A DNA stretch of 64,000 nucleotides from Myxococcales bacterium (GCA_016706545.1 JADJJK010000001.1:1-64000); one strand, 5' to 3'. Counted from the stretch's first letter, positions 27,483 to 39,698 are shown. Notes: generated by a model from the letters alone, not told the origin. Made by a program: numbers and translations.

Positions 27483-28380
27483 AAGACGTGATCTCCATGC
27501 GAATGTCGCCGTAATCGGTGACGCCCACCAGCAGCACGGGGACGCGGTCCGCGTCGTCGCTGATCCACAGCGAGAAGCGGCGCTCCGGCTCGTCGTTGAG
27601 CTCCCCATCGCGGCGCAGGCCGTGGCCCCAGCCGTCCAGGCGAACGGTGGGGACGCGGCCAAGGTCGGTGGTCAAGAGCTCGCGCTTGCCCACCGTCAGC
27701 ACGGTGCGCCACACGTAGCGGCTGCGAAACGACTCCAGCTCCAGCCTGGCGCCGAGCGGCGCCTCGAGCTGGCGCAGCGCGATCATCACGGCGTTGAGAT
27801 CCCAGACCTCGCCACGCACCTTCTGCGGCTCCACGGTCTCGGGGGCGGTCGCGCCGTCGCCGCGGCGCACCAGCACCGGCACCACGCCGTCCCGAAGCTC
27901 GGCGATCCGAGCGTCGCTGCGCTCGATGGTCGCGTCGCGCCTCCCGGCTCGCTCTTCGCTGCGAAAGCGCAGCGACCGGCCGGTCTGCGGATCCATGGTG
28001 GAGATGAACTGCGTCTCTACCTTCTTGAGCAGCGCGCCCACGCCGACGGAGCGCGCCACCGAGCGCACCTCCAGCGCCGCCGCGCCCGCCTCCACGCCCC
28101 GCGGCGCCGCGCCGACCTCCACGATGTACTCCGCCAGCTCCACGCCTTGCAGCTCGATGCGATAGGTGAAGCGCTCGCCCACCCGCGCCAGCGGCGCGCG
28201 GCCACCCAGCCCCAGGCTCACCGGCGCGGTGGCGATGCTGGCCGAGGCCGCCACCACGGGCGCCACCACCGCTGCGCGCCGGGGCGGCGCCGGGCACGCG
28301 GCGCACGCGAGCGCGCCGCCGAGCAGCAGCGCGCGGACAGCAAGGCCCGACGATCCTCGGTGAGCGGCCGGACATCGCAT
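27445..28380 (-). CDS. DUF3108-like lipoprotein
   Basis: The 311-residue protein has a signal sequence ending in a lipobox-like LACAACPAPP. The body is beta-rich with the DUF3108 layout: an early GERFTYRIELQGVELAEYIVEVG strand pair (visible as RFTYRIELQG), a central EVWDLNAVMIALRQL helix, and a late VPVLLVGVTDYGDIRMEITSY pair (seen as YGDIRMEITSY). DUF3108 proteins are periplasmic and of unknown function. It begins the minus-strand run with the sulfatase-like and thioesterase genes. Confidence 0.72.
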   Translation of the reverse strand: MRCPAAHRGSSGLAVRALLLGGALACAACPAPPRRAAVVAPVVAASASIATAPVSLGLGGRAPLARVGERFTYRIELQGVELAEYIVEVGAAPRGVEAGAAALEVRSVARSVGVGALLKKVETQFISTMDPQTGRSLRFRSEERAGRRDATIERSDARIAELRDGVVPVLVRRGDGATAPETVEPQKVRGEVWDLNAVMIALRQLEAPLGARLELESFRSRYVWRTVLTVGKRELLTTDLGRVPTVRLDGWGHGLRRDGELNDEPERRFSLWISDDADRVPVLLVGVTDYGDIRMEITSYVPPGDERGTRD

Positions 28381-28474
28381 CGCTTCACCTTACCCCAGCG
28401 AAGGTTGAAAAACCCTGCATCGAGGATCCTCCGCGTTTCCCCCCGCGGCCCGCAAGGTGTGACATGCTGCGCGG

Positions 28475-28792
28475 GTGAGCCAGGTCATCTACTGGCGGCG
28501 CGAGCTGCCGCCGCTGAGTGAGCAAATCGAGGGTGAGCACGAGGTCGAGGCGGACAGCCCCCACGTGCATTACGACTACGGGACCCGTGACGCGATGTGG
28601 GGCAACTGCTACGGCCCGCTGATGGAGGAGGCCGAGCGGCGCATGATCCAGGAGGTCCTGCGCCTTGGCGGGAGCTGCGCCCATGTGCTGGAGGAGGTCG
28701 TGACGGCCAAGACCAGCGACGCCGACGCCACCTTCTGGCTGCACGGGCGCTTCCGCTACGTCATGTTCACCCACCCCAAGGCCGAGGGCTGA
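28475..28792 (+). CDS. Small conserved-looking protein of unknown function
   Basis: The 105-residue soluble protein starts at a GTG. It is acidic, with PHVHYDYGTRDAMWGNCYG near the N-terminus, a helix LMEEAERRMIQEVLRL, and a closing FRYVMFTHPK strand. No signal or membrane span and no known family. It ends 4 bp before the lipoprotein gene, so the two are probably one operon. Codon use matches the chromosome. Confidence 0.6.
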   Translation: MSQVIYWRRELPPLSEQIEGEHEVEADSPHVHYDYGTRDAMWGNCYGPLMEEAERRMIQEVLRLGGSCAHVLEEVVTAKTSDADATFWLHGRFRYVMFTHPKAEG

Positions 28793-28796
28793 TGCC

Positions 28797-29655
28797 ATGC
28801 TGGGAGGCCGCGCTGGCCGGGTGCTGACCGCGGCGGCGCAGCTCGGGTTGGCGATGCTCCTGCTGGTCGGCTCGGGATGCAAGGCAGAGCCCAGCGCGGA
28901 CGCGCGGCTGGCCCGGCTGGAGCGACGAGTAGACAAGCTAGTGGCCGCGCTGGAGCAGGCGCTGCCGCCAGCGGAGCCCGACCCGGCGGCGGTGTACGCG
29001 GTGCCGATCTCCGTCGACGATCCGGTGGACGGCCCGGCCGACGCCAGGCTCACCTTGGTGGAGGGCTTCGAGCTGGCGTGCCCGTACTGCTTCGCGGCGC
29101 AAGAGGTGCTGGCCACGCTGCGCGCCCGGCACCCCGCAGATCTGCGCATCGTGTCCAAGTACTTCCTCGTCCACGGCCAGGCCGCGGGTGCCGGCGGGCC
29201 TGGCGGTGTGCGCCGCCAACAAGCAGGGCCAGTTCCAGGCGATGAAGCGAGCGCTGTGGCGCAAGCTCTTTCCGGCGGGGGCTGGGCAGGCGGCGACCGC
29301 GCGCCCGGAGCTGGCCGCCGAGCAGCTCACCTTGGAGGCCGTGCTGACCACCGCCGCGGAGGTGGGGCTCGACCTGCAACGGCTCACGCTCGACATGCAG
29401 GGCGAGGCGTGTCAGCGCTGGGTGCGCGCCGGCGAAGCGGAGCTGGCGCCGCTCGGCGCGCGCGGCACGCCCGCGTTCTATCTCAACGGCCGCGCGCTGC
29501 TGGCGCTCGACGCCGACTCGATCTCCCCGCTCCTCGAGGAGGAGCTGGAGAAGGCGCGCCGCGTGATCGCCCGCGGGGTGCCGCCAGCGGACTACTACCG
29601 CACCGCGGTGACCGAGCTGGGCCTGCGCAAGGTGGCCAGCCGGTTCGCGGACTGA
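28797..29655 (+). pseudogene. DsbA-like thioredoxin-fold lipoprotein, frame-broken
   Basis: Frame 3 from the ATG at 28797 gives a signal sequence with a LLVGSGCKAE lipobox, a coiled segment, and a thioredoxin-fold start with the ACPYCF active site (about residues 98-103). The sense moves to frame 1 near 29185 and runs to the TGA at 29653-29655. It gives the helical insertion and the cis-proline loop (ARGTPAFYLNGRALL). Together about 285 residues remain, the usual size of a Dsb-like protein. CxxC with Pro-Tyr between resembles thiol oxidases/isomerases of the DsbA/DsbG group. One indel restores the gene, so an assembly error is likely. Confidence 0.75.
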
Positions 29656-29698
29656 GCGCGCCGCCGCCGCGGCGGCCCGCATGTGCTAGCGTGCCGCC

Positions 29699-30880
29699 AT
29701 GTCCGAGACCTGCGCGCCGCCCGGATGGGACGAAGCCTGGTCAGCGGCCCGCCGGGCTGCTGACCCGCAGGCTCTGTTTCTGCCGGTGCGCATCAGCGCC
29801 GCGCACCGCGGGGCCTACCACGCGACCAGCGGGGCGGACACCGCCATGGTGGAGCTGCGCGGGCGGCACTACCGCGCGGCGCTCGACAAGCGCGCGCTGC
29901 CGGCGGTGGGCGACTTCTGCCTGGTGTCCGGCTGGGACGGCGCGGTCGCTGGCGCCGGCTCCGCGCTGATCGAGCACATCCTGCCGCGGCGCTCCCTGCT
30001 GGTGCGGCGCGCCGCCGGCACCGCCACCGCGCCGCAGCCGCTGGCGGCCAACGTGGACGTGGCGCTCATCGTCACCTCCGCCAACTCGGACCTGTCCGCG
30101 CAGCGCCTGGACCGCTACCTCGAGCTGGTGCGCGACGGCGGCATCGCGCCGGTGGTGGTGATCTCCAAGATCGATCTGGCGGCCGACGCCGAGGCCCTGC
30201 TCGCCGAGGTGGCGAAGCTGATGCCCGGCGTGCCGGTGGTGGCCACCAGCGCGCCCGCGGGGCTGGGGCTCGAGCTCGTGCGCGCCAAGGTGGCGCCGGG
30301 CCGCACCGCGATCTTGCTGGGCAGCTCCGGCGTGGGCAAGTCCTCGCTCTTGAGCGCGCTCACCGGGGGAGGCCAGCGCACCGCGCCGATCCGCGCGCAC
30401 GATGAGCGCGGCCGCCACACCACCACCGTGCGCCAGCTCTTCTCCGGCGAAGACGGCGCGCTGTGGATCGACACGCCCGGCATGCGCGAGCTGGCCGCCT
30501 TCAACGAGGGCGACGTGGCGGTGGCCTTCGCCGACGTCACCGAGCTGGCGGCGCGCTGCCGCTTCGCGGATTGCCAGCACCGCCGCGAGCCGGCCTGCGC
30601 CGTGGCCGCCGCGGTCGCCGCGGGCGAGCTGTCCGCCGCGCGGCTGGCCAGCTTTCACAAGCTCTCCCAGGAGCGCGCCCGAGATCGCGAGCGCGCGGAC
30701 GCCGCGGCCTGGGCCGCGCCAGAGCCGCCGCCGGCGCGGCCTGCCGGGCGTCCCTTCGGGGGCCCCTCCGCGCGCTCGGCAACCAGCGCAGCGCCCCGGA
30801 CCGCGACGGGCAAGCCATCGCCAGGCCGGCCCGCGAGCAGGCCGGGCACCCGCCAGCCGTCGCGCAAGCGGCCAGGCTAG
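29699..30880 (+). CDS. rsgA: Ribosome small-subunit-dependent GTPase A
   Basis: The 393-residue protein is a circularly permuted GTPase: G4 (ISKID, 155-159) comes before G1 (GSSGVGKSS, 208-216), then the RHTTT switch (about 239-243) and G3 (DTPG, 259-262). A C-terminal zinc knuckle is formed by C287, C292, H294 and C300. An N-terminal OB fold covers about 25-110. RsgA checks late 30S maturation. After about residue 330 there is an Ala/Arg/Pro-rich tail not found in most RsgA proteins. It is an inessential-looking extension typical of this genome. Convergent with the HAD gene. Confidence 0.93.
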   Translation: MSETCAPPGWDEAWSAARRAADPQALFLPVRISAAHRGAYHATSGADTAMVELRGRHYRAALDKRALPAVGDFCLVSGWDGAVAGAGSALIEHILPRRSLLVRRAAGTATAPQPLAANVDVALIVTSANSDLSAQRLDRYLELVRDGGIAPVVVISKIDLAADAEALLAEVAKLMPGVPVVATSAPAGLGLELVRAKVAPGRTAILLGSSGVGKSSLLSALTGGGQRTAPIRAHDERGRHTTTVRQLFSGEDGALWIDTPGMRELAAFNEGDVAVAFADVTELAARCRFADCQHRREPACAVAAAVAAGELSAARLASFHKLSQERARDRERADAAAWAAPEPPPARPAGRPFGGPSARSATSAAPRTATGKPSPGRPASRPGTRQPSRKRPG

Positions 30881-30957
30881 CGCCGCTGCCTGCCCGCCGC
30901 TGCCCGCCCGCCGCTGACTGCCCGCCGCCTGACTGCCGCTGCCCGCCGCTGCTCGCC
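30881..30957. repeat. Low-complexity gcccgccgctg repeats between convergent genes
   Basis: Imperfect copies of a gcccgccgctgc word fill the 77-bp space between rsgA and the HAD gene. One strand is strongly C-rich. No hairpin or T-run was seen. Confidence 0.7.
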
Positions 30958-31629
30958 TCAGGGCCAGCGCGCGTGATGCCACGGCAAGAGCTCATCGAGG
31001 CGCGCGAACACCGCGTCGGCCTCGCCCAGCGCGTCCGCCGGGTCCGGGCCGGTGGCGACCGCGCACACCTGCACGCCGCAGGCGCGCGCCGCGGCGATGT
31101 CATGCACGGTGTCGCCCACGACCACCACCTCCGCCTGGGGCGGCGCGAACGCGCGCGCGCGCTCGATGGCCACCGCCACCAGCTCCGCGCGCTGCCAGGA
31201 GTCCGAGCCATACCCGCCGAAGCGGAAGTGACCCGTGAGCCCGGCGTAGCGCAGCTTGATGTCCGCCGCGGCCGCGACGTTGCCAGTGGCCACCCCCAGC
31301 ACTGCCCTCTGGCCCAGCGCTGCCAGCGTGTCCTCCACCGCCGGCAACACGCGCAGCGGGCGGGTGGCGAGCTCGACCTCCAGGTACGGCAGGTACCGCG
31401 CGATGAAGGTGTCGACGTCCTCCTGCGAGGCGGCGCGGCCAAGGTGTCGACGATAGAGCTGATCGATGATCCACGGATCGGTCTTGCCGCCAAACGCGGT
31501 GCCGACGCTCGCGTCCTCCACCTCATGCAGCTCGCGCATGACGCGGTCGAACGCGCGGGAGCCGGCGCCGCCCGCGCGCAGCAGCGTGCCGTCGATATCG
31601 AACAGATAGACGATCTCGGTCATCACCAC
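30958..31629 (-). CDS. HAD-family hydrolase (phosphoglycolate phosphatase-like)
   Basis: The 223-residue protein (or 221 from an ATG at 31623) has all main HAD motifs. Motif I FDIDGTLLRAGG at about 10-21 holds the nucleophile Asp. Motif II is VATGNV, and motif IV is VVVGDTVHDIAAA. A helical cap lies between motifs I and II, as in subclass I phosphatases. The phosphoester substrate cannot be predicted. It lies 9 bp after the protease gene, likely in the same minus-strand transcript. Confidence 0.88.
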   Translation of the reverse strand: MVMTEIVYLFDIDGTLLRAGGAGSRAFDRVMRELHEVEDASVGTAFGGKTDPWIIDQLYRRHLGRAASQEDVDTFIARYLPYLEVELATRPLRVLPAVEDTLAALGQRAVLGVATGNVAAAADIKLRYAGLTGHFRFGGYGSDSWQRAELVAVAIERARAFAPPQAEVVVVGDTVHDIAAARACGVQVCAVATGPDPADALGEADAVFARLDELLPWHHARWP

Positions 31630-31637
31630 GCGCTCGC

Positions 31638-32711
31638 TCAGGGCTTCTTGGCGGGCAGACCACCTGGCTGCGCGCGGCCCCAGTCCTCGGCGGCGCGCAG
31701 GACCCCATCAAAGGTGTCGCGCAGCGCCCAGGCCTTCTCGGTGAACGAGCTCAGCGAGCCCGCGCGCAGGAGACCATCGCCAAAGGCGCTGCGCGTGCCG
31801 GCGCACGCGGCCTCGCGCTCGATCTTGACCGCGGTGCCCTCGTAGATGCGGAAGCACGCCTCGTGGTTGCCCTGGTTGTACACCGGCGCGCCGCTGGACA
31901 CGGCGCTGGCGATGGCCTCGACGATCTCCAGCACCTGCTGGCGGTTGCATCCGTTGAAGATGGCGCGCTCCAGCTCGGGGACCCGGCGCACCACGCGCGG
32001 GGCGGCGTCGCTGCGGCTGGCGGCCGCGAACTCCTCCACCGACATGGAGATCGGCGCCTGCATGAGCGCGCGCACGTACTTGGTGGGCATGGCGATGTTG
32101 AGGTTCTGGCCGCCCGTGATGATCGCGGTGGTCACCCCCACGACCTCGCCGTACTCGTTGAACAGCGGCCCGCCGCTCGAGCCCTTGGAGATCGGCGCGG
32201 ACATGACCAGCACGGTCTCGTTCTCGATGACCTGCACCGAGCTGATGAGGCCGTTGGAGACGGAGTAGTCGAGGACGCCAAGCGGGTTGCCGATGGCCAC
32301 CACCGGCTCGCCCGCGGCCAGCGCGTCCGAGTTGCCAAGCGGCAACGCGAGCAGCGGCTTGGGCGCGTCGATGGCGAGCAGCACCAGGTCATGATCCGGG
32401 TCGATGCCGGCGATGCGCGTGACCGGCGCGGTGACCCCGCCAAAGAGCACGACCCGCAGCTCCGCCCGCCCGATGACGACGTGCAGGTTGGTGACGATGA
32501 GGCCGGCGGAGTCGACGACAAAGCCGGTGCCGACGCGATCGCTGCCGGCCTCGACGCGGACCACGCCCGGTGACGAGCGCTGGAGGATGTCCTTGGGCGT
32601 GAGCTTGGCCCGGACCGTCGGCGCAGGTCGCGCCTTGGCGCCACCGCACGCGAACGCGCCCCCCAGCGCCAGGCCGCACGTCAACGACACCAGGAACACA
32701 CGTGCGATCAT
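31638..32711 (-). CDS. Trypsin-like S1C protease lipoprotein without PDZ domain
   Basis: About 357 residues from the ATG at 32711. Signal sequence with a LGGAFACGG lipobox. The chymotrypsin-fold domain has H77 (NLHVV), Asp108 (PDHDLVLL) and S179 (KGSSGGPLF), so the triad is intact. HtrA/DegP proteins normally carry one or two PDZ domains after the protease. Here about 150 residues of another kind follow, with several Cys (NGCNRQQ, ACFRIYEG, ACAGTRS) and no PDZ signature. It is probably an envelope quality-control or processing enzyme. The longer open frame upstream of 32711 is Arg-rich and not protein-like. Confidence 0.83.
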   Translation of the reverse strand: MIARVFLVSLTCGLALGGAFACGGAKARPAPTVRAKLTPKDILQRSSPGVVRVEAGSDRVGTGFVVDSAGLIVTNLHVVIGRAELRVVLFGGVTAPVTRIAGIDPDHDLVLLAIDAPKPLLALPLGNSDALAAGEPVVAIGNPLGVLDYSVSNGLISSVQVIENETVLVMSAPISKGSSGGPLFNEYGEVVGVTTAIITGGQNLNIAMPTKYVRALMQAPISMSVEEFAAASRSDAAPRVVRRVPELERAIFNGCNRQQVLEIVEAIASAVSSGAPVYNQGNHEACFRIYEGTAVKIEREAACAGTRSAFGDGLLRAGSLSSFTEKAWALRDTFDGVLRAAEDWGRAQPGGLPAKKP

Positions 32712-32784
32712 GGCTCTCACGCTTCCATAGTAGCGCCACTCTGCGCGCGCGTCCGCCCCTTTGCCCGGCTTCGCAGCGGCAGGC

Positions 32785-35700
32785 TCACGGCGCCGAGGCA
32801 GAAAATGGCGCGAGCGCAGCGCCAACGTGCGCCGCGCGCTGCGCCTGCCAGGCCGGACAATGCTGGATGGAGGTGAGCACGGACTGCTCCAGCTCCGCCC
32901 GCCCTGGCACCTCACCGGCGGCGGAGAAGAGCGCCACCGCCGCCGCGCGGTGCTCCGGCGAGCACAGCCGGCCGAGCGCACGCAGGATGGGCACCAGCTC
33001 CACCGGCGCCACCGCCTGGCGCAGCGCCGTCATCCGCGATGGTAGCGCCGCCAGCGTCGCCGCCTGCGTGCTGCGCCGCCGCAGCAGCGCCGTCACGACG
33101 GGCGCGGCCCGCGACCAGGTCAGCGTCGCCCCGGCCGCCTGGCCCGCGGCGGGCGCCGAGGTCACGCCGGGCGGCGGGGTGGCGTCGAGCGCCGCGAACA
33201 GGAGCGGCACGCCGGACGGCGGGATCGCGGCCAGCGCGGCCAGCAGCTCGTCCGCCTCGGCGCCAGAGGCGCGCGCCACCGCGCGCAACAGCTCGGCGGT
33301 GGTGGCCGCCGCGGCCGAAGGAGAGGCGTCGCGCAGCGCGACTCGCCACGCCTGCGCAAGCGTCCCCGCCGCGGCCGAGCTGACGCCTAGCGCCAGCGCA
33401 GCGCGGGCGCGCTCGGTGGCCAGGCGCGGCCAGGGCACCTCGGTCAAGATCGCCGCGCTCTGCGCCGCCACCCAGCGCTCCAGCGCGGCGCCGCTCTCCG
33501 GATCGAAGAGCGCGCCGCCGAGCTGCTCGGCGTGACGCGAGACCAGGCGCCGCCACGCGGGGAGCTGCGGCTCGGCGATCAGCGGCTCGAGCCGCTCGAT
33601 GAGGCCCAGGTCGCCGAGCGCGTGCTCGAGCAGCTCGCGCCGAGCCGCGGCAGAAGCAGTAGGAGCGGCAGAAGCAGCGGACGCAGCGGACGCAACGGAC
33701 GCGGCGGACGCAGCCCCGGCGTCGACGCGCTCGATGACAAAGGCCAGCGCCGCCGGCACCTGCGCCGCGTCGGGCACGCGCAGCGCGTGCTCGGCGCCGA
33801 GCCCCAGCCGCTCGGCGGTGGTGCGCGCCCAGCTTGGGACCCACGGCCGGGGGTGCCGCGGGTGGCCGGCGGGCAAGCTCCCCTGCGCGTCGTAGTAGCC
33901 GGAGAGATCGTCGTTGCCGCTCAGCCAGGCGGGGCAGGTGTCCGTCGGCAGCGCGACCTGCCCCTTGGCCACCACGAGCTGGCACAGCGAGGCGATCTTG
34001 CCCCGCGCATCCGGAAAGCGCAGACACACCGGCAGCGGCATGGCGCCCTGCTCGGCCTGGATCTCGATGTCGACCACCGCCGCCTGCCCCGCCGCCGACT
34101 GCACCGCCGCCCCCGGCCCCGCCGCCCCCGGCCCCGCCGCCGGACCTGCCGCGCAGCGCAGCGAGAAGCGGACGCGCGGGACGCCGCGGTTGTCGAGCTG
34201 CCGCAGGAGCACGCCGGGCGCCTCTGGTCGCAGCACCGCCAGCGCGCGCGCCAGCTCCTCGCCCGACACCGCGTCGCCAGCGCGGGCCAGCAGAAACGCG
34301 CGCACCGCGGCGGTGAAGCGCTCCTCGCCCAGCCAGTGCGACATCATGTGGAGGACGCTGGCGCTCTTCTCGTAGATGATCGCGTCTCCCAGCTCCTCGA
34401 GCTGCGCGGCGGTCGGCCCCGGCCGCTGGGGCGTGGCGTGCGCCCACCGCCGCACCGCGCGGTCGCCAGCGGCGTCGGCCTGACGCGCTGACACCCACGA
34501 CAGCCCGCGCGCGACCTCGCTGTCGAGCTCCGGCATGGCGCGCAGCTTGCGCGTGGAGACCCAGGTGGCGAAGCCCTCGCTGATCCAGAGGTCCTGCCAG
34601 CTCGACGGGGTGATGAGGTTGCCAAACCACTGGTGCGCCAGCTCGTGGACCAGGAGCCGGGCCAGCGCCGCGCGATGCCCGAGCTGCTGCGGTCCCTCCA
34701 CGCCGGGCCCGCCCAGCACGTGCTCCGCGTCCAGCGTGATGAGCCCTGGGTTCTCCATGCCGCCAAAGAAGCGCGGCACCGCCACCAGATCGAGCTTGGG
34801 CAGCGGCAGCGGCAGCCCCAGGAAGTCCTCCACCGCGGCCACCGCGCGCGGCGCCATCTCCGCGGCCAGCGCGGCGCGCGCCCGGCCTGACCGCGCGGCA
34901 GGACCAGGCGCAGGGGCACGCCGCCGCGACCACCCGGCGGCAGCGAGATGAGCTCGAACGGGCCCACCGCCACCGCGAGCAAGTAGCTGGGCATGGGCGC
35001 GGTCGGCGCGAACTCGTGCTGCTGCAGGCCGCCGGGCAGCGCGCGCGCGCGCACCAGCGGCGCGTTGCCCAGCGCCACCTCGCCGCTGGGGGCGATCACG
35101 GTGACCTGCCACGGCACCTTCCAGCGCGGCTCGTCAAAGCACGGCGTGATCCGGCGCGCGTACTGCGCCTGGCCCTGGGAGAACAGATACGAGCGACCGT
35201 CCACCACGCGGCGAAACAGGCCGCGCTCGGGCTCCTGCTCGTCGCCGGAGATCCGGCCGCGGTAGCGCAGGCGCAAGGTGGCGAGCCCCGGGGCCAGCGC
35301 GGCCGGCGCGCGCAGCGCAAGGACGCCCTGGGCCCCTGGCGCGGCGCGCAGCGGCAGCGCCGCCTTGCCTCGCGACAGCAGCTCCGCGTGCTCCACCACC
35401 AGCTCGCTGGCGTGCAGCCACAGCACGGAGGTGGACTCCGTGATCTCCACGTCCAGCTCCACCTCTCCGGTGAACTCCGCCGCGCGCGGCTGCAGCTCCA
35501 ACCGCAAGCGGACCGCCAGCGGCCTCGCCACCTGTGGCAGGGCGCCCAACGTCAGCGTCGGCCACGCCGCAACGGGCGGAACGAGCGGAGCCGGCCGCCC
35601 GGCCGCTCCGTCCGCGAGCCGCCCCGCGCCCGCGCCTGCGCCGACGCCCGCGCCCGCACCCGCGCCCGCACGAGGACCAGCGGCCGACACGCCGCCAGCC

Positions 35701-35792
35701 TGACAGCCCTGCACACACGCCAGGCCCACGAGGACCGCGACGGCCGCCGCGCCCACCACCGCGCGGCGTGCGCTGCGGGCGCCGCCGGTCAC
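32785..35792 (-). pseudogene. M1-family aminopeptidase lipoprotein, frame-broken
   Basis: Two minus-strand frames make one gene of about 1,000 codons. The first (35792 to about 34890) encodes a signal sequence with an ACVQGC lipobox, a Gly/Ala linker and the N-terminal M1 saddle domain. The second (about 34900 to 32785) has the substrate-binding GGMENPG, the zinc site HELAHQWFGN, and the downstream Glu in WISEGFATW, so the HExxH-x18-E set is complete. A long helical ERAP-like C-terminal domain follows, with an Ala/Ser tract from a 9-bp repeat. It should trim N-terminal residues from peptides outside the cytoplasm. One indel near 34885-34905 restores the gene. Its start overlaps the stop of the carboxylase gene. 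Confidence 0.82.
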
Positions 35793-37879
35793 GTGGGGCC
35801 TGGCGCCTCGACCACGGCGATGAGCGCGCCCGCGGCCACCTGGTCTCCCACCGTCACCAGGAGCCGGGTCACCGTGCCAGCGGCGGCGGCCGCCACCGTG
35901 TGCTCCATCTTCATCGCCTCGACGATGGCGATCGGCGCGCCCGCGACGACCTCCTGGCCGACCTCGACGGCGACCTTGACCACCTTGCCCGGCATCGGCG
36001 CGAGCAGGCTGCCCGCCGCCGCGACCGCGCGGCGCTCAGGGAAGCGCGGCTCCTCGCGCAGCGCCAGGGTGTGGCCGTCGACGGCCACCCACCAGGTGCC
36101 CTGGTCTTGCGCCAGGTGCAGCCGACGGCGGTGGCCGCCCAGCGACGGATCCGCCGCCGCGCTCGACGTCACCAGCTCGAGCTCGTGGCCGCCGCCCGGC
36201 GCCGCGCGCAGGCGATAGTCGTCCACCCGCAGCTCGCGCTCGCCGATCCGCACGCGCAGCCGCTCGCGCGCGCCCGGAGGAGGCGACTGATAGCTCACCT
36301 CCACCACCTGTTCACCGACGTGATAGCGCACGGTGCTGCCGCGATACTGCACGTTGCGCCACGCCGGCGGCGCCAGCGCCTCTGCCTGCGCGCCGCGCGC
36401 GGCGATGCCGGCCAAGGTGGCGGCCAGCGCGGCCTCCGCCAGGATCAGCGGCGCCGGCGGCGGATGGAGCTCCAGCGCGTGGCGCGCCAGGAACTGGGTG
36501 TCCAGCTCCGCGGCCAGAAACGCCGGGTGCCCCAGCAAGCGCGCCAGCAGATCGACGTTGGTGATGAGGCCTGCCACCAGGCCGCGCGTCAGGCCGCGGC
36601 GGAGCTGGGCGGCGGCCTCGGCGCGGGTGTGGCCATGCGCGATGAGCTTGCCCAGCATGGAGTCGTAGTGGATCCCGATGGGCGAGCCCGCGACGACGCC
36701 GACGTCGCAGCGCACGCCAGGGCCAGGCTGCCCCGGCGTGGCCGCCCCGCCCTCGATGGCGAGCGCGGCGAGCGTGCCGGTGGTGGGCAGATAGCCGCGC
36801 GCCGGATCTTCGGCGCACAGCCGCACCTCGATGGCGTGGCCGCGCCGCGGCGGCGGCTCGGTGAAGCGCAGCCGCTCGCCCCGCGCGACGCGGATCTGCT
36901 CGGCGACCAGATCGACGCCGCAGATCGCCTCGGTCACCGGGTGCTCCACCTGCAAGCGCGTGTTGACCTCGAGGAAGTAGAACCCGCCCGCCGGTCGGCC
37001 GCCTGGCTGCGCGGCGCTGCGCTCCAGCTCCGCGCCGTCGGCGATGAACTCCACCGTGCCCGCGCTCTGATAGCCAACCGCCCGGCCCAAGGTCAGCGCG
37101 GCCTTGTACATCGCCTCGCGCACCGCCTCCGGCAGGCCAGGGGCCGGCGCCTCTTCCAGGATCTTTTGATGCCGGCGCTGAATGGAGCACTCGCGCTCGT
37201 AGAGATGCACCAGGTTGCCGTGCCAGTCGCCGAGGATCTGCACCTCGAGGTGGCGCGGCCGCTCGAGGTAGCGCTCCAGGAGCAGCGTGCCATCGCCAAA
37301 CGCCGCCGCCGCCTCGCGCCGCGCCCGCTCGACCGCGGCCGCCACCTCGTCGAGCGCGTTCACCACGTGCATGCCCTTGCCGCCGCCGCCCGCCGAGGCC
37401 TTGAGCAAGAGCGGGAAGCCAAGCTCGCGCGCCGCCTCCACCAGCGCGTCCGTGCGCTGCTCCGCGCCCAGGTAGCCGGGCACCGTCGGCACGCCGGCCG
37501 CCTGCGCCAGCGCCTTGGCCTCGCGCTTGCCGCCGAGCTTGCGGATGACCTCCGCGCTCGGCCCGATGAACGTCACGCCGGCGTCGGCGCAGGCCTGCGC
37601 GAACGCCGCGTTCTCGGCGAGAAAGCCATAGCCTGGGTGGATGGCGTCGGCGCCGGTCGCCATGGCCGCGGCCAGGATCTTGTCCATCGCCAGGTAGCTC
37701 TCGTGCGCCGAGGCGCCGCCCAGCGCCACCGCCTCGTCCGCCGCCGCCACGAACGGCAGGCCTGCGTCTGGCTCCGAGTACACCGCCACCGACGAGATAC
37801 CCAGCGCGTGGCAGGTGCGCATGACCCGCAGGGCGATCTCGCCGCGGTTCGCGATCAGGATCTTGCTAATGCTCGGCAT
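35789..37879 (-). CDS. Acyl-CoA carboxylase biotin-containing alpha subunit (methylcrotonyl-type)
   Basis: The 696-residue protein has the biotin carboxylase N-domain (ILIANRGEIALRVMRTC, 7-23), an ATP-grasp domain with the GGGGKGMH glycine loop (near 164-171) and the EVNTRLQVEHPVTE active-site block (near 295). A carboxylase C-domain and a connecting BT-like region follow. A C-terminal biotinyl domain has the biotin lysine in EAMKMEH. With the beta subunit upstream it would carboxylate 3-methylcrotonyl-CoA (leucine breakdown) or a related acyl-CoA. The size fits MCC-alpha. Gene order is beta, alpha, M1 peptidase on the minus strand, with an ATGA overlap to the peptidase. Confidence 0.9.
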   Translation of the reverse strand: MPSISKILIANRGEIALRVMRTCHALGISSVAVYSEPDAGLPFVAAADEAVALGGASAHESYLAMDKILAAAMATGADAIHPGYGFLAENAAFAQACADAGVTFIGPSAEVIRKLGGKREAKALAQAAGVPTVPGYLGAEQRTDALVEAARELGFPLLLKASAGGGGKGMHVVNALDEVAAAVERARREAAAAFGDGTLLLERYLERPRHLEVQILGDWHGNLVHLYERECSIQRRHQKILEEAPAPGLPEAVREAMYKAALTLGRAVGYQSAGTVEFIADGAELERSAAQPGGRPAGGFYFLEVNTRLQVEHPVTEAICGVDLVAEQIRVARGERLRFTEPPPRRGHAIEVRLCAEDPARGYLPTTGTLAALAIEGGAATPGQPGPGVRCDVGVVAGSPIGIHYDSMLGKLIAHGHTRAEAAAQLRRGLTRGLVAGLITNVDLLARLLGHPAFLAAELDTQFLARHALELHPPPAPLILAEAALAATLAGIAARGAQAEALAPPAWRNVQYRGSTVRYHVGEQVVEVSYQSPPPGARERLRVRIGERELRVDDYRLRAAPGGGHELELVTSSAAADPSLGGHRRRLHLAQDQGTWWVAVDGHTLALREEPRFPERRAVAAAGSLLAPMPGKVVKVAVEVGQEVVAGAPIAIVEAMKMEHTVAAAAAGTVTRLLVTVGDQVAAGALIAVVEAPGPT

Positions 37880-37957
37880 GGGCGTTTGTCTTCTCGTGGC
37901 AGGTCGCGTCGCGGCAGCGGGGGGCAGCGGGAGGCAGCGGGAGGCGGGGCGCCGGCG

Positions 37958-39583
<1,626 letters not shown>

Positions 39584-39698
39584 AGCTCCATGGTACCGAG
39601 CGCGGCGCCGCCAGGCTACCGCGACCGCGCGCATCGCGCTGGCGCGCGCTATCGCCAGCGTGCCGATAGCGGCGCCAGCCGGCCTGCGTGGGCCGCCG

